A model generated the notes under the pieces. The model made no database searches. It was not told where the DNA came from and saw only the letters and a program-made list of their open reading frames with translations. Both the position numbers and the translations under genes were made by a program. This document shows positions 1 through 6,703 of a stretch of DNA of 34,596 bases, piece after piece (the first letter of the stretch is position 1; each line of letters starts with the position of its first letter). The DNA comes from a virus: positions 1 through 34,596 of the IMG/VR virus record IMGVR_UViG_3300033388_002434. One strand, given 5' to 3'.

Positions 1-91
1 CGATGTTTTTCTCGCCTTGGAATCTACCATCAGGGGCGGCAATCGTATAAAAAACAAACCTTGTTTTACCCGTTGAACAATCTCGAATCAT
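1..91 (-). CDS. Partial phage gene of unknown function (3' part missing)
   Basis: An open frame starts at the ATG read leftward from base 91 and runs off the left edge, giving about 30 residues beginning MIRDCSTGKTRFVFYTIA. The start has a good ribosome site (AAGGAAG, 7 bases before the ATG). Its first four bases overlap the stop codon of the preceding gene in an ATGA arrangement, typical of translational coupling in phage operons. It is the last visible gene of the leftward recombination operon. I do not recognise the family, and the visible part is too short for domain assignment. Confidence 0.6.
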   Translation of the reverse strand, partial: MIRDCSTGKTRFVFYTIAAPDGRFQGEKNI

Positions 92-354
92 TTTATTTCT
101 TCCTTAAAATATAACGTCAAAATCAGCGGTGGGGCTTTTTCCGTCCGGTGTATTTGCTTGTTATCCGTTAATGCTGGCTTATCTATACAGCCAATGCCGC
201 CATTCCCTAAGCAATAATAACCACAGACAGGGCATTGGATGTCTTCTGGCTTTATGCTATTTTTCCTGCAAGTACGTTTTTCAAAATAACGCTTTAGCCA
301 TTTACCTATGTTTGAGCCTGATTTATGTTTTTTATAATATTGTTTTACTTTCAT
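88..354 (-). CDS. Small putative zinc-binding protein
   Basis: An 88-residue basic protein. The middle holds CPVC followed by a cysteine at YYC and another at GIGC, a probable zinc knuckle in the segment CPVCGYYCLGNGGIGC. The N-terminus is rich in Lys, Tyr and Arg, which suits nucleic-acid binding. I chose the ATG at base 354 (ribosome site GGAG about 10 bases upstream) rather than the in-frame TTG at 363, which lies too close to that site. It sits in the leftward operon and overlaps the next gene by ATGA. Function is unknown; a DNA-associated accessory role is only inferred from charge and cysteines. Confidence 0.6.
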   Translation of the reverse strand: MKVKQYYKKHKSGSNIGKWLKRYFEKRTCRKNSIKPEDIQCPVCGYYCLGNGGIGCIDKPALTDNKQIHRTEKAPPLILTLYFKEEIK

Positions 355-386
355 TTTGGTCAATCTCCACAGATACCCATTGATTA

Positions 387-776
387 TCAGGCGCTTTTGC
401 CCTGATCCAGATTTATGACAGGGCAGTCGGCTTTGAGCTTTGATAGTTTTTTCTGGTCGGCAGAAATAGAAGACTCAATCTTTTCAATGTCTCTTAACCT
501 CTTTTCTTCAGCTTCTTTTTTCAATCTGGCCTCTTTCTGCCCTTCAGTTTCGCTCGGAACCGCTGTAAAAAACCGTGTGCCCTTTCCGTTGATCGGCTCA
601 ACCGTCATCGAATCAAACCCCATCTTTTTACCGAGTGCTTTCCATGCTCTGTTTGCGTTTTCCTGCGGTGAGCTGCCGACTGACCCACCTATCATCATAC
701 AGGGCGTTGATTTGCAAGCGTCTATTAATCCTTTTAAATCCGCCTCTGTCATTTCGTATTTTGTTCTTGGATACAT
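387..776 (-). CDS. Conserved phage hypothetical protein
   Basis: A 129-residue protein with a strong ribosome site (GAGGAGGAG, 6 bases before the ATG). The N-terminal half (roughly residues 8-75) contains SPQENANRAWKALGKKMGFD and FFTAVPSET, a pattern I associate with small conserved hypothetical proteins of tailed phages. Residues 78-115 are highly charged (Glu/Lys/Arg) and predicted to form a coiled coil (EARLKKEAEEKRLRDIEK). It lies downstream of the RecT and ATPase genes in the same operon, so a role in early recombination or host takeover is possible, but the sequence gives no direct clue to function. Confidence 0.7.
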   Translation of the reverse strand: MYPRTKYEMTEADLKGLIDACKSTPCMMIGGSVGSSPQENANRAWKALGKKMGFDSMTVEPINGKGTRFFTAVPSETEGQKEARLKKEAEEKRLRDIEKIESSISADQKKLSKLKADCPVINLDQGKSA

Positions 777-799
777 TGGTTTCTCCTCCTCTTTATTTT

Positions 800-946
800 T
801 TATTTTAAAACAACCTCATCCTCAATAATAACCTGGCATTCATCCCCCTTGCCGACTCGCTCCATCCAAATTTGATAATCGTTATCCCGGGCCATGTCTC
901 CGATCGAATAATAAAACAATTCGTATCTTAGGATTTGACTTTTCAT
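800..946 (-). CDS. Small hypothetical protein, 48 residues
   Basis: A short frame beginning MKSQILRYELFYYSIGDMAR and ending at a TAA at 800-802. It starts only 3 bases after the stop of the upstream zinc-ribbon gene and has no convincing Shine-Dalgarno of its own, so translation would depend on coupling to that gene. It fills an otherwise empty 170-base gap in a tightly packed operon, which is the main argument that it is real. The product is mildly acidic at its C-terminus (ECQVIIEDEVVLK). No family recognised. Confidence 0.5.
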   Translation of the reverse strand: MKSQILRYELFYYSIGDMARDNDYQIWMERVGKGDECQVIIEDEVVLK

Positions 947-949
947 GTT

Positions 950-1186
950 TTACTGCCCAGCCATAAATTCAGATTCGTCATTCTTTTTACGTATCCGGTA
1001 TTCCTTTATCTCTGCCTGGCATTCAGGACAGTAAAAAGCATTTGTGTTTGGCCCCTCGACGGGGGCGTACTTTGTTAATCGAAGCAATACTCCAAAGAAT
1101 CTTTCGCCTATTTCGGTACTATCGAGCTCCAGTATAACAGCTTTTTTGCATTTCTGACATTTTACGACTACCGTAAATTGATTCAT
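950..1186 (-). CDS. Zinc-ribbon protein, 78 residues
   Basis: A small protein with two cysteine pairs, CQKC at residues 10-13 and CPEC near residue 53, spaced as in a zinc ribbon. The flanking segments alternate hydrophobic and polar residues, as in beta strands. The ribosome site AAAGGAAAT precedes the ATG. It is part of the leftward early operon. Zinc ribbons of this size in phages commonly contact DNA, RNA or RNA polymerase, but no specific target can be read here. Confidence 0.65.
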   Translation of the reverse strand: MNQFTVVVKCQKCKKAVILELDSTEIGERFFGVLLRLTKYAPVEGPNTNAFYCPECQAEIKEYRIRKKNDESEFMAGQ

Positions 1187-1201
1187 TTTATTTCCTTTCG
1201 T

Positions 1202-1300
1202 TTAAAGTGTTTCAACGGCTTCATTAATTTCTTTAGCAAAGTATAGCAATTTTTCTTTGTCCGACCGTAGTGTTTCCAGCCGTTCTGATTTTTGATGCAT
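1202..1300 (-). CDS. Possible very small protein, 32 residues
   Basis: A 33-codon frame beginning MHQKSERLETLRSDKEKLLY in the gap between the zinc-ribbon gene and the MBL-fold gene. The product would be one amphipathic, charged helix, consistent with a small coiled coil. The upstream site is weak (AAGAAAA). The charged-helix composition and its fit to the gap favour it slightly; otherwise the gap would be untranslated. Confidence 0.35.
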   Translation of the reverse strand: MHQKSERLETLRSDKEKLLYFAKEINEAVETL

Positions 1301-1335
1301 CGTATTTTTCTTATAGCGTCCGTTGAAAATACATT

Positions 1336-2034
1336 TTATAATTCACATTTTTGGCACACCGTAACCTGAACCCCAGCAAGGCCCTGAATTTCGTTCTTAA
1401 AATATTCTTCAGAGGAATTCCCGTCCGATAAGTGCAATAAAAAGATTTCTCTCAGATTGGTCGTATCGTTCGCTTTAATGATTTTTTTAACCGAATCGAG
1501 ACTTAAATGTGATTTTTTCAACCGGTGTTCTTGCGCTGGATTGATATCCGGATCCATGGTTTCCTGGCTGTAATTGCATTCAACAGCAAGGTAGGTAAGC
1601 CCGCGGAATCTATATTTGATATAATATGTATCAGTTGCAAACAAAAGTTTGTCTGGCCCATTTTGAATCAGATATCCGACAGGCTCGGCACAATCATGTT
1701 GCGTATCGAATGGCAGGATTGTCCATGGCCCGATTTTAAACTGTTTCAACGGCTCGATAATGCGGAGTCTATGGCCTTCAAGTTTCAAAGCCTCCGCCGT
1801 TCCTTTACTGCAATATAAATCAATACCGGCCTGCATAATCTTTTTTGCACTCTTGGCATGATCTAAATGCTCGTGAGTGAGTAAGCAGGCGTCAATTTCT
1901 GATAGCTTGAAATCAAGCGCCTGCCTGATCTTTTTAATTGGCAGGCCGCACTCTATCAGGAGAGAAGAGATTTCGCTGCTCACCCGATAAAGGTTGCCTG
2001 CACTGGAGGAGGCATATGGCTGGAAGGATATCAT
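1336..2034 (-). CDS. Metallo-beta-lactamase-fold hydrolase of the recombination cluster
   Basis: A 232-residue protein with the MBL signature THEHLDH at residues 53-59 (metal ligands His, His, Asp, His). Further likely ligands are an Asp in LLFATDT (about residue 132) and a His in FLLHLSDGN near residue 200. The fold is shared by RNase Z, SNM1/Pso2 and YycJ-type nucleases, so a DNA or RNA phosphodiesterase role is plausible, and its place directly after recT fits DNA-end processing. I start it at base 2034 (MISFQPYASS). The frame extends 27 codons further upstream but only by running into the recT gene. The start lies 1 base after the recT stop, suggesting coupled translation. Nuclease activity is inferred from family and context. 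Confidence 0.85.
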   Translation of the reverse strand: MISFQPYASSSAGNLYRVSSEISSLLIECGLPIKKIRQALDFKLSEIDACLLTHEHLDHAKSAKKIMQAGIDLYCSKGTAEALKLEGHRLRIIEPLKQFKIGPWTILPFDTQHDCAEPVGYLIQNGPDKLLFATDTYYIKYRFRGLTYLAVECNYSQETMDPDINPAQEHRLKKSHLSLDSVKKIIKANDTTNLREIFLLHLSDGNSSEEYFKNEIQGLAGVQVTVCQKCEL

Positions 2035-2035
2035 A

Positions 2036-2800
2036 TTAAAAGTCCGGCCCTTGCGCTGTTTTCGATTCTTCTTCTGTAGGTTCTGGCTGTATGTCGATGA
2101 TATTTTGGTTTGCATGTTCGGCGGCCTCCTGCTCCGGAGTTTCGGCGCTATCCGCTGTCATGGCAGATATCATCTCAACAGACATGATGCCGTAATGCGA
2201 TAGTAGGTTGATTAATACCGTCTTAATTCCCATCTCATCCAAATTTGTTACCCAGGCCCCCTTTTTCCGTCGATAGCTTTCGCTGTACCGTTTTGCGTGA
2301 GCCAATATTCTTTCTTTCGTCCAATAGACAGCTTTCTGGAAACCATTCAGAGTTTCAATGTAAGCGAAATACCCAATTGATGTGTCGCTCGTTGCTACGC
2401 CTTCAATTGAAACATTCCCTCGGAGCTTATCAACTACAACAGTTTCCCCTTCAAAAACGATGTCCGCGTTGATAAACCGGTACTGCCCTGTTCTCTGCGC
2501 CAGCTGCAAATATCCTTTGTACCCAATTTGCATTTGCGCCTTGCCTTTATATGGCACAATGTAAGCAAAACCCAGATTCTTATTAATCGGAAGTTTCAAA
2601 GTCGCGGCTTTCAAGGCCTCCATCACTACGCTTTTGGGATCGCATTTTTGTAGGTAAGTATCTGATGCATAAATATCTACCAATGACGCGGTAAAAAGGT
2701 CCTTGTTGTCTGCAAGAGCATTTTTAAATTGCTCTTGAACCGATTCAGCGGATATAATATTTTTCAGGCGGTCAACCGGCGTAAGCTGTTTGTTTTCCAT
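2036..2800 (-). CDS. recT: RecT-family single-strand annealing protein
   Basis: A 254-residue protein recognisable as RecT. The core has the family's conserved stretches: VVMEALKAATLKLPINKNLG, AYIVPYKGKAQMQIGYKGYL and the DTSIGYFAYIE region. RecT binds single-stranded DNA and anneals complementary strands during phage recombination, usually with a 5'-3' exonuclease partner. No RecE/lambda-exo-like gene is visible; instead the neighbours are an SbcC-like ATPase and an MBL-fold protein. The start is the ATG at 2800 (MENKQLTP), 8 bases after GAGGAG. A TTG at 2815 overlaps this ribosome site and is rejected. The C-terminus is acidic and low-complexity (EPTEEESK), as in many single-strand-binding-associated proteins. 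Confidence 0.93.
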   Translation of the reverse strand: MENKQLTPVDRLKNIISAESVQEQFKNALADNKDLFTASLVDIYASDTYLQKCDPKSVVMEALKAATLKLPINKNLGFAYIVPYKGKAQMQIGYKGYLQLAQRTGQYRFINADIVFEGETVVVDKLRGNVSIEGVATSDTSIGYFAYIETLNGFQKAVYWTKERILAHAKRYSESYRRKKGAWVTNLDEMGIKTVLINLLSHYGIMSVEMISAMTADSAETPEQEAAEHANQNIIDIQPEPTEEESKTAQGPDF

Positions 2801-2801
2801 G

Positions 2802-4709
2802 TTATTTCTCCTCAAATCTCAAAGTTTTATCTTTTTCAGAAACAACCAGACGGATAATTTGGCAATCCATTTCCGGCAGCTTCACTACAGATTCAGCGTT
2901 ATCAATAAAAATCGGCGCTTTGTACCCGTAATGGGTTTGAAATGTTTTTATCTGATCAAGGCCCACCTGAGTTTTTCCAGCTGAATTGACAGAATCATAC
3001 GGGACGCCGTTTAGTGTCGTAATGCAGCACTCATTTAGGCCCCCATTAATCTGGTCAGAAAACAGCTTGAAGCTTGCCTGCCGGAATTTACCGTTTATTT
3101 TTTCTTCAAGAAATCTGACCTTGGCTTTTACGAAGCATTCTATCAGAAAGAGATCCCCTTCGATTTGCTCAAATTCTGAGGCGAGTTCTTTTTCCTGTCC
3201 GGTCAATTCGACGATGCGAGATTCGGTTTTTTTATTCGATTCGATTTGGGTTAAGATGAGCTGCTGGGCTTGTATTTGAGTTTCAAGATCACGAATAGTG
3301 GCTTTGAGCGGCTCAGTGTCGGTCTTTGTTTCAGTATCGACAATGGCTTTTTCTATCTCGGTCTTTTTTATACCCAATTCGGCTTGAATCAATCCTTCCG
3401 CCTGGATATCGGCGATATCTTTTTGAACATCGGCTATATCTTTTTTGACGGCCTCCAGTTTTCCATTTTCTGCCTTCTGTTTTTTTTCGATTTCTGTAAT
3501 ATTTTTTTGGATCAATTCGGTATCGGCTTTGGCCTGCTTGCCTTCGGTGTTGATTGCCTTAAGATTGTCTAATTTATTTTTGTTAAATGCGGCTTTAGCT
3601 GCCTCTATTTGGTCTTCAGGGAGTTCCTGACCACAGGTAGGGCAGACACCATCAGATTTAAAAATATTGTCTCTTGTGGCAAACCATTCATCTTTTAGCT
3701 GTTTTATATTGAGTCTAGAGCCTAAAATAGTCAGCGCGTAAGATGAAATATCATTCGCGTATTCTCGCAATGTCTTTTCGAGCGTCTCTTTTGTCTGATT
3801 TAATTTATCGAGTTCAATGCTTTTATCCTTTATTCGTACCGTTCGATCTTTTTCAAAATCATTATCAGCTTTCTGAATTTTTGCAACGACCTCCTGAAGC
3901 TCAACCCGTTTCTTACTGATATCACCGCCGTTAACGATATCGGAGAGTTCCTGTTCTTTTTTTCGTTTTTTTTCCTGCAAATTTGCAGACTCTGAAGCGG
4001 TAGCGGTTTCCGTGGCAGTGATTTCAACCCGGCTTTTCTTGGCTTCATCTATCCGGACCGGAATGTTTTTTAACTCGCCATTTATTTTTGTTTTTTGAGC
4101 GGTGACAATTTTTCGGTAGTCGTCAAGGGTCCGGCCAGCCAGCACTCCGGGAAGCGTGGTAAGCCGATGATCGGATTTGATCACATCTTCATCTGAGATA
4201 TCACCGCAGATTTCCAGAAGAAGCTTTCTTTTTTCCTGCCAATGAAGCCCATTAAAATATTTCGGATTCGTGAGGAGGCGGAACGTATCTTCTTGAATGA
4301 TGCCAGAAATTTTAGCCTTATATTCTTTTTCGTTGACTGGCACATCATTAACAAAATATGAGGTCGTGTGCCCGGTAAATTCAGCCGATGCCTGGCCTCG
4401 GCGCCGAGTGTATTTTTCAGCATAGACTCGCTTTAAAATTAGATCGATATCGCCAGCGGAGAGGATTAGCTCAACAGAGCAATCAAGATTATGGATTGCC
4501 TCGCCGTTTTCTTGAATCGGTTTAATATCGAATGTTGCTGAATTTGCGCTGTCTTTTCCGAACAAACACCATGTGAAGCCGTCCTGAACAGTTGTTTTTC
4601 CGGTTCCGTTATCGCCGAAAATAGATAGATTTCCACCGTTAAAATCTATGTTTAAACGCTTAACACCTTTGAAATTTTTAAGCGTAATTTCTTTAATTTT
4701 TATATTCAT
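2802..4709 (-). CDS. SbcC/Rad50-like AAA ATPase with zinc hook
   Basis: A 635-residue SMC-like ATPase. Walker A is GDNGTGKTT at residues 32-40, preceded by the typical LKNFKGVKRLNIDF start. Two long coiled-coil arms (about 215-350 and 365-500) flank a zinc-hook motif CPTCG near residue 355. The C-terminal lobe has a degenerate signature region (NSAGKTQVGLDQI) and a Walker B-like IFIDNAE near 598-604. SbcC is usually over 1000 residues, so this is the short phage form. Such proteins tether DNA ends and drive a nuclease partner. No SbcD-type phosphoesterase is present, so the MBL-fold protein is the candidate partner. The Walker B carries Asn-Ala-Glu where Asp-Glu is usual, so the catalytic Glu assignment is uncertain. 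Confidence 0.88.
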   Translation of the reverse strand: MNIKIKEITLKNFKGVKRLNIDFNGGNLSIFGDNGTGKTTVQDGFTWCLFGKDSANSATFDIKPIQENGEAIHNLDCSVELILSAGDIDLILKRVYAEKYTRRRGQASAEFTGHTTSYFVNDVPVNEKEYKAKISGIIQEDTFRLLTNPKYFNGLHWQEKRKLLLEICGDISDEDVIKSDHRLTTLPGVLAGRTLDDYRKIVTAQKTKINGELKNIPVRIDEAKKSRVEITATETATASESANLQEKKRKKEQELSDIVNGGDISKKRVELQEVVAKIQKADNDFEKDRTVRIKDKSIELDKLNQTKETLEKTLREYANDISSYALTILGSRLNIKQLKDEWFATRDNIFKSDGVCPTCGQELPEDQIEAAKAAFNKNKLDNLKAINTEGKQAKADTELIQKNITEIEKKQKAENGKLEAVKKDIADVQKDIADIQAEGLIQAELGIKKTEIEKAIVDTETKTDTEPLKATIRDLETQIQAQQLILTQIESNKKTESRIVELTGQEKELASEFEQIEGDLFLIECFVKAKVRFLEEKINGKFRQASFKLFSDQINGGLNECCITTLNGVPYDSVNSAGKTQVGLDQIKTFQTHYGYKAPIFIDNAESVVKLPEMDCQIIRLVVSEKDKTLRFEEK

Positions 4710-4957
4710 CTTCTCCCCTCATAATAATTTTTTTCATCAGCAAACGCCTGATTAACAGCGTCCTCGGCCCTCATTTTTTCAGAAAAATCTTTTTCATCGA
4801 TAGTCAAAAAAACCCCTTCTTTGCTATCCTCGCGATACGCATCAATTTCAATATCCCCATAAAATACTCGGATCGGGGTGTCTGCCATGCGTCTATATAC
4901 TTCACATAGAATAGCCTCGGTGATTAAAATTTTTGCATCTTCTGATAGTTTTTTCAT
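4706..4957 (-). CDS. Hypothetical early protein, 83 residues
   Basis: A small acidic protein beginning MKKLSEDAKILITEAILCEV. The start at 4957 is chosen because GGAGG lies 7 bases before it; an upstream in-frame ATG at 4978 would include that ribosome site. Its last codons overlap the ATPase start, again an ATGA coupling. Residues 1-30 look helical and residues 30-60 look like beta strands (VFYGDIEIDAY, GVFLTID). No family recognised. Position at the head of the leftward operon, directly before the ATPase, suggests early expression with the recombination genes. Confidence 0.6.
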   Translation of the reverse strand: MKKLSEDAKILITEAILCEVYRRMADTPIRVFYGDIEIDAYREDSKEGVFLTIDEKDFSEKMRAEDAVNQAFADEKNYYEGRR

Positions 4958-4961
4958 GCCT

Positions 4962-5168
4962 TTACCTCCAAATTTCATGATGCGTCATCCTCCAAGAACT
5001 GATCATAAAAATTATAACCCCTGCAATATTTCCCCAGGGCATCCACTCGCCATCTGATCCAGCCAGGAGTAGCCCGACCACCCACGCAATGCCAGTCGCA
5101 AATGTAGCGCAGGACACGCCAACAGATCGGCGTTTAAGAGTTTTATTAGCTAATAATTGTCGATCCAT
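4962..5168 (-). CDS. Small membrane protein with two predicted spans
   Basis: A 68-residue protein with two hydrophobic segments: about residues 20-37 (FATGIAWVVGLLLAG) and 46-59 (NIAGVIIFMISSW). The N-terminus is basic (LANKTLKRRS), so an N-in hairpin in the inner membrane is likely. Ribosome site GGAGG is 6 bases before the ATG. It is the first well-supported gene of the leftward operon. Two-span phage proteins can be holins or superinfection-exclusion proteins. The early position argues against a holin, but neither role can be shown from sequence. Confidence 0.6.
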   Translation of the reverse strand: MDRQLLANKTLKRRSVGVSCATFATGIAWVVGLLLAGSDGEWMPWGNIAGVIIFMISSWRMTHHEIWR

Positions 5169-5227
5169 TGGCGCCTCCGTTGCTTTTTTTTTAAGTGTAC
5201 TACACTATTCTTTGTCTTTGTTGCCAT
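5150..5227 (-). CDS. Possible basic leader peptide, 25 residues
   Basis: A 25-codon frame, MATKTKNSVVHLKKKQRRRQ and five more residues, with AGGAA 5 bases before its ATG. It overlaps the first 19 bases of the membrane-protein gene in another frame and spans that gene's ribosome site. It could be a small arginine-rich peptide, as for N-type antiterminators, or a coupling leader that opens the downstream start. Both readings are inference; the frame is short enough to arise by chance. Confidence 0.28.
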   Translation of the reverse strand: MATKTKNSVVHLKKKQRRRQWIDNY

Positions 5228-5432
5228 ATGTTCCTGTGCGGCTTCGCACTATATTTTAGTTGCTATCCATAGGCTTCTCCTTTTTTTATATGGGTTTAAA
5301 AAAATCAATCTTTTATTTTCTTTCCTCTGCCCTCCCGCCGCTACCCGATCAGGGGCGCTGCAAACGGTTGAGCTTGGCGTCGAGTGACCCCGGTTTCAAC
5401 GTTTCCGTCTCCGGCGGGGTATGCCCGACTTA
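5169..5432 (-). promoter_or_regulatory. Long GC-rich leader of the leftward operon
   Basis: About 260 bases lie between the predicted leftward transcription start (near 5432) and the first secure gene. Read leftward, the first 110 bases are GC-rich in an otherwise AT-rich region and can form hairpins. One closes ACCCCG (about 5415-5420) against CGGGGT (about 5385-5390). Another has CGC-CCC paired with GGG-GCG around 5340-5365. No run of U follows either hairpin, so they are not simple terminators. A 4-codon frame with a strong ribosome site (AAAGGAGAAG) lies near 5265-5285. Possible roles are antitermination (put- or nut-like) or mRNA stabilisation. Confidence 0.45.
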
Positions 5433-5438
5433 TGGTTG

Positions 5439-5467
5439 ATGTTACTGGATACCAGAAAAGATGTCAA
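5439..5467 (-). promoter_or_regulatory. Sigma70-type promoter of the leftward recombination operon
   Basis: Read leftward, a perfect -35 TTGACA (5462-5467) is followed by exactly 17 bases and a -10 TAACAT (5439-5444). The upstream 50 bases are AT-rich, consistent with an UP element. Transcription would start near 5432 and run through the ATPase, RecT and MBL genes. It diverges from the repressor promoters. Confidence 0.75.
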
Positions 5468-5486
5468 GCGCTATTTCAAAATAAAT

Positions 5487-5514
5487 TTGCATGTTGAATT
5501 TATATATATATATA
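5487..5514 (+). promoter_or_regulatory. Candidate upstream rightward promoter
   Basis: TTGCAT (5487-5492) followed after 16 bases by TATATA (5509-5514) inside a run of alternating TA. It would give the repressor message a leader of about 50 bases. The AT-repeat makes the -10 assignment ambiguous. Confidence 0.4.
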
Positions 5515-5538
5515 AGGATAGACTTCGTAAATTAATGA

Positions 5539-5567
5539 TTGCAAAAATAATTTGGTTAATTTATAGT
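5539..5567 (+). promoter_or_regulatory. Rightward promoter giving a leaderless repressor mRNA
   Basis: TTGCAA (5539-5544), exactly 17 bases, then TATAGT (5562-5567). A start 7 bases after the -10 falls on or next to the A of the ATG at 5574. There is no Shine-Dalgarno sequence before that ATG, which supports leaderless translation, as known for the lambda cI message made from PRM. Confidence 0.6.
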
Positions 5568-5573
5568 TAGAGC

Positions 5574-5768
5574 ATGGAAATAAATATTATTAAACTACAA
5601 CGAGAAATAAAAATGGCAGGGTATAAAAATAATGCTGAGTTTGCGGGCGCGGTGAATATTACGCGCCAGGCGCTCGACTTTATTTTTATGAGGAAAACTA
5701 CAACTTTTAAAACGCTCAGCAAAATATCTGAAGTGCTTGGGGTTGATGGAAAGGATTTATTAAAATGA
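5574..5768 (+). CDS. Small XRE/Cro-like HTH repressor
   Basis: A 64-residue protein that is almost entirely one helix-turn-helix domain of the lambda repressor/Cro type. The HTH spans about residues 20-42 (EFAGAVNITRQALDFIFMRK), followed by the usual support helix (TLSKISEVLGVDGKDLL). It lacks a C-terminal oligomerisation or peptidase domain, so it is Cro-sized rather than CI-sized. It is the first gene of the rightward early operon and sits beside two divergent promoters, whose operators it would be expected to bind. No ribosome site precedes it. Confidence 0.85.
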   Translation: MEINIIKLQREIKMAGYKNNAEFAGAVNITRQALDFIFMRKTTTFKTLSKISEVLGVDGKDLLK

Positions 5769-5781
5769 GCAGGAGAAAAAA

Positions 5782-5979
5782 ATGGAAAAATTCAAATCAT
5801 TTAACGACTGGTGGTCTGCGTATTGCAAAGTTTCATCGTTAAATAAAATCCACTTATCTTTTATAGATGTAGATATTTTAAGGAAAGAAATGGAGTTTGC
5901 GTTCAGTAGAACTTTACCAGTGAAAGGGGAAGAAAATGGCTGCAAGGCTGAAAGACATGACCGGAAAAACTTTCACTAA
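5782..5979 (+). CDS. Hypothetical early protein, 65 residues
   Basis: A short protein beginning MEKFKSFNDWWSAYCKVSSL, with an excellent ribosome site (AGGAGA, 6 bases before the ATG). It follows the repressor by 13 bases and overlaps the next gene by 44 bases in another frame; both have good ribosome sites. The C-terminal 15 residues (from EENGCKAERHD) are therefore read from DNA shared with the next gene. No family recognised. Confidence 0.6.
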   Translation: MEKFKSFNDWWSAYCKVSSLNKIHLSFIDVDILRKEMEFAFSRTLPVKGEENGCKAERHDRKNFH

Positions 5980-6571
5980 ATTGACAGTTATCTCCCGCGC
6001 TGAAAGCAGCACAAGCGGTGAAGCTAAGTGGTTCTGTGAATGCGAATGCGGCGGGACACGCATTGTAAGCGGAAACCAGCTTAGAAGGGGGGAGGCGCGA
6101 GATTGTGGCTGTGGGCGTGGGCGTAAGCGTGCAAGTAGGATGAGTAATTGGCCTCGTAGAACACGTCTAGTAAATAAAAAAATGGGGAGTAATTATTTAA
6201 CTCATAAAGAAATGTTATCGGCACTAGGCAAACAAGGAATGACTAGCGCTGAAATCGGGAAGCTATGTGAATGTAAAACGCAGACAGTTGCTAGCGCTAT
6301 GCACAGGGCAGGGATTAATCATCCAGCGCAACCACCTGCTTCAATTAAATCAAAGAAGCTGGTTATCCCTGCGGGCTTTAACGTAGCAGGGTATAAAGCT
6401 GGCGGATATAAGCGGCACTGCGATTTCTGCCCATGTGAGACACGAACAGATAAGAGATGTGAAACGTGTCTGCTCCGGAGCCGGGCTGCTGGCGATGGTG
6501 AAAAATCTATGTCTAGGCTTGGCGCGGATTTTATGAGTGAGGTTCAGGCTGCTTATGGAGGATGGGCATAA
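5936..6571 (+). CDS. Zinc-binding HTH protein, probable DNA-binding regulator
   Basis: A 211-residue protein in three parts. Residues 5-60 match the small zinc domain found at the N-terminus of phage AP2/HNH-type proteins: TGKTFTKLTVISRAE, then WFCECECGG, then DCGCG. Residues 85-125 contain a resolvase- or sigma-like HTH (MTSAEIGKLCECKTQTVASA). Residues 150-190 hold a second cysteine cluster (CDFCPCETRTDKRCETC). There is no HNH or AP2 catalytic core, so it is more likely a regulator than an endonuclease. A ribosome site AGGGGAAG precedes the ATG. It is the last gene before a strong terminator. An early or middle activator role is inferred. Confidence 0.65.
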   Translation: MAARLKDMTGKTFTKLTVISRAESSTSGEAKWFCECECGGTRIVSGNQLRRGEARDCGCGRGRKRASRMSNWPRRTRLVNKKMGSNYLTHKEMLSALGKQGMTSAEIGKLCECKTQTVASAMHRAGINHPAQPPASIKSKKLVIPAGFNVAGYKAGGYKRHCDFCPCETRTDKRCETCLLRSRAAGDGEKSMSRLGADFMSEVQAAYGGWA

Positions 6572-6601
6572 AAAAATAATCTGATCTGAAAAATAAATAT
6601 T

Positions 6602-6634
6602 AAAAAGGCGCAATTAAACATTGCGCCTTTTTTT
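6602..6634. terminator. Rho-independent terminator, probably bidirectional
   Basis: Perfect 8-base arms GGCGCAAT (6607-6614) and ATTGCGCC (6620-6627) around a TAAAC loop, followed by seven T and preceded by five A. It closes the repressor/regulator transcript and separates it from the promoter at 6638. Confidence 0.9.
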
Positions 6635-6637
6635 AGT

Positions 6638-6666
6638 TTGACATATATTTTTTTGTTTGGTATAGC
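6638..6666 (+). promoter_or_regulatory. Strong rightward promoter of the replication operon
   Basis: TTGACA (6638-6643), exactly 17 T-rich bases, then TATAGC (6661-6666). The -10 forms part of a 10-base palindrome TATAGCTATA (6661-6670), a possible operator. Its position just after a terminator marks a new transcription unit. Confidence 0.72.
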
Positions 6667-6703
6667 TATAGAGAAAGTTAACAATATAGAGAAAGAGGTT
6701 AAA

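Noticed and set aside
5157-5387. A 76-codon rightward frame in the leftward leader
   Set aside because: It is antisense to the leader, lacks a ribosome site, and is low-complexity (Phe/Cys/Leu-rich).
6638-6703. Upstream extension of the small HTH-like gene
   Set aside because: The extension covers a full -35/-10 promoter; the ATG at 6704 has its own ribosome site.
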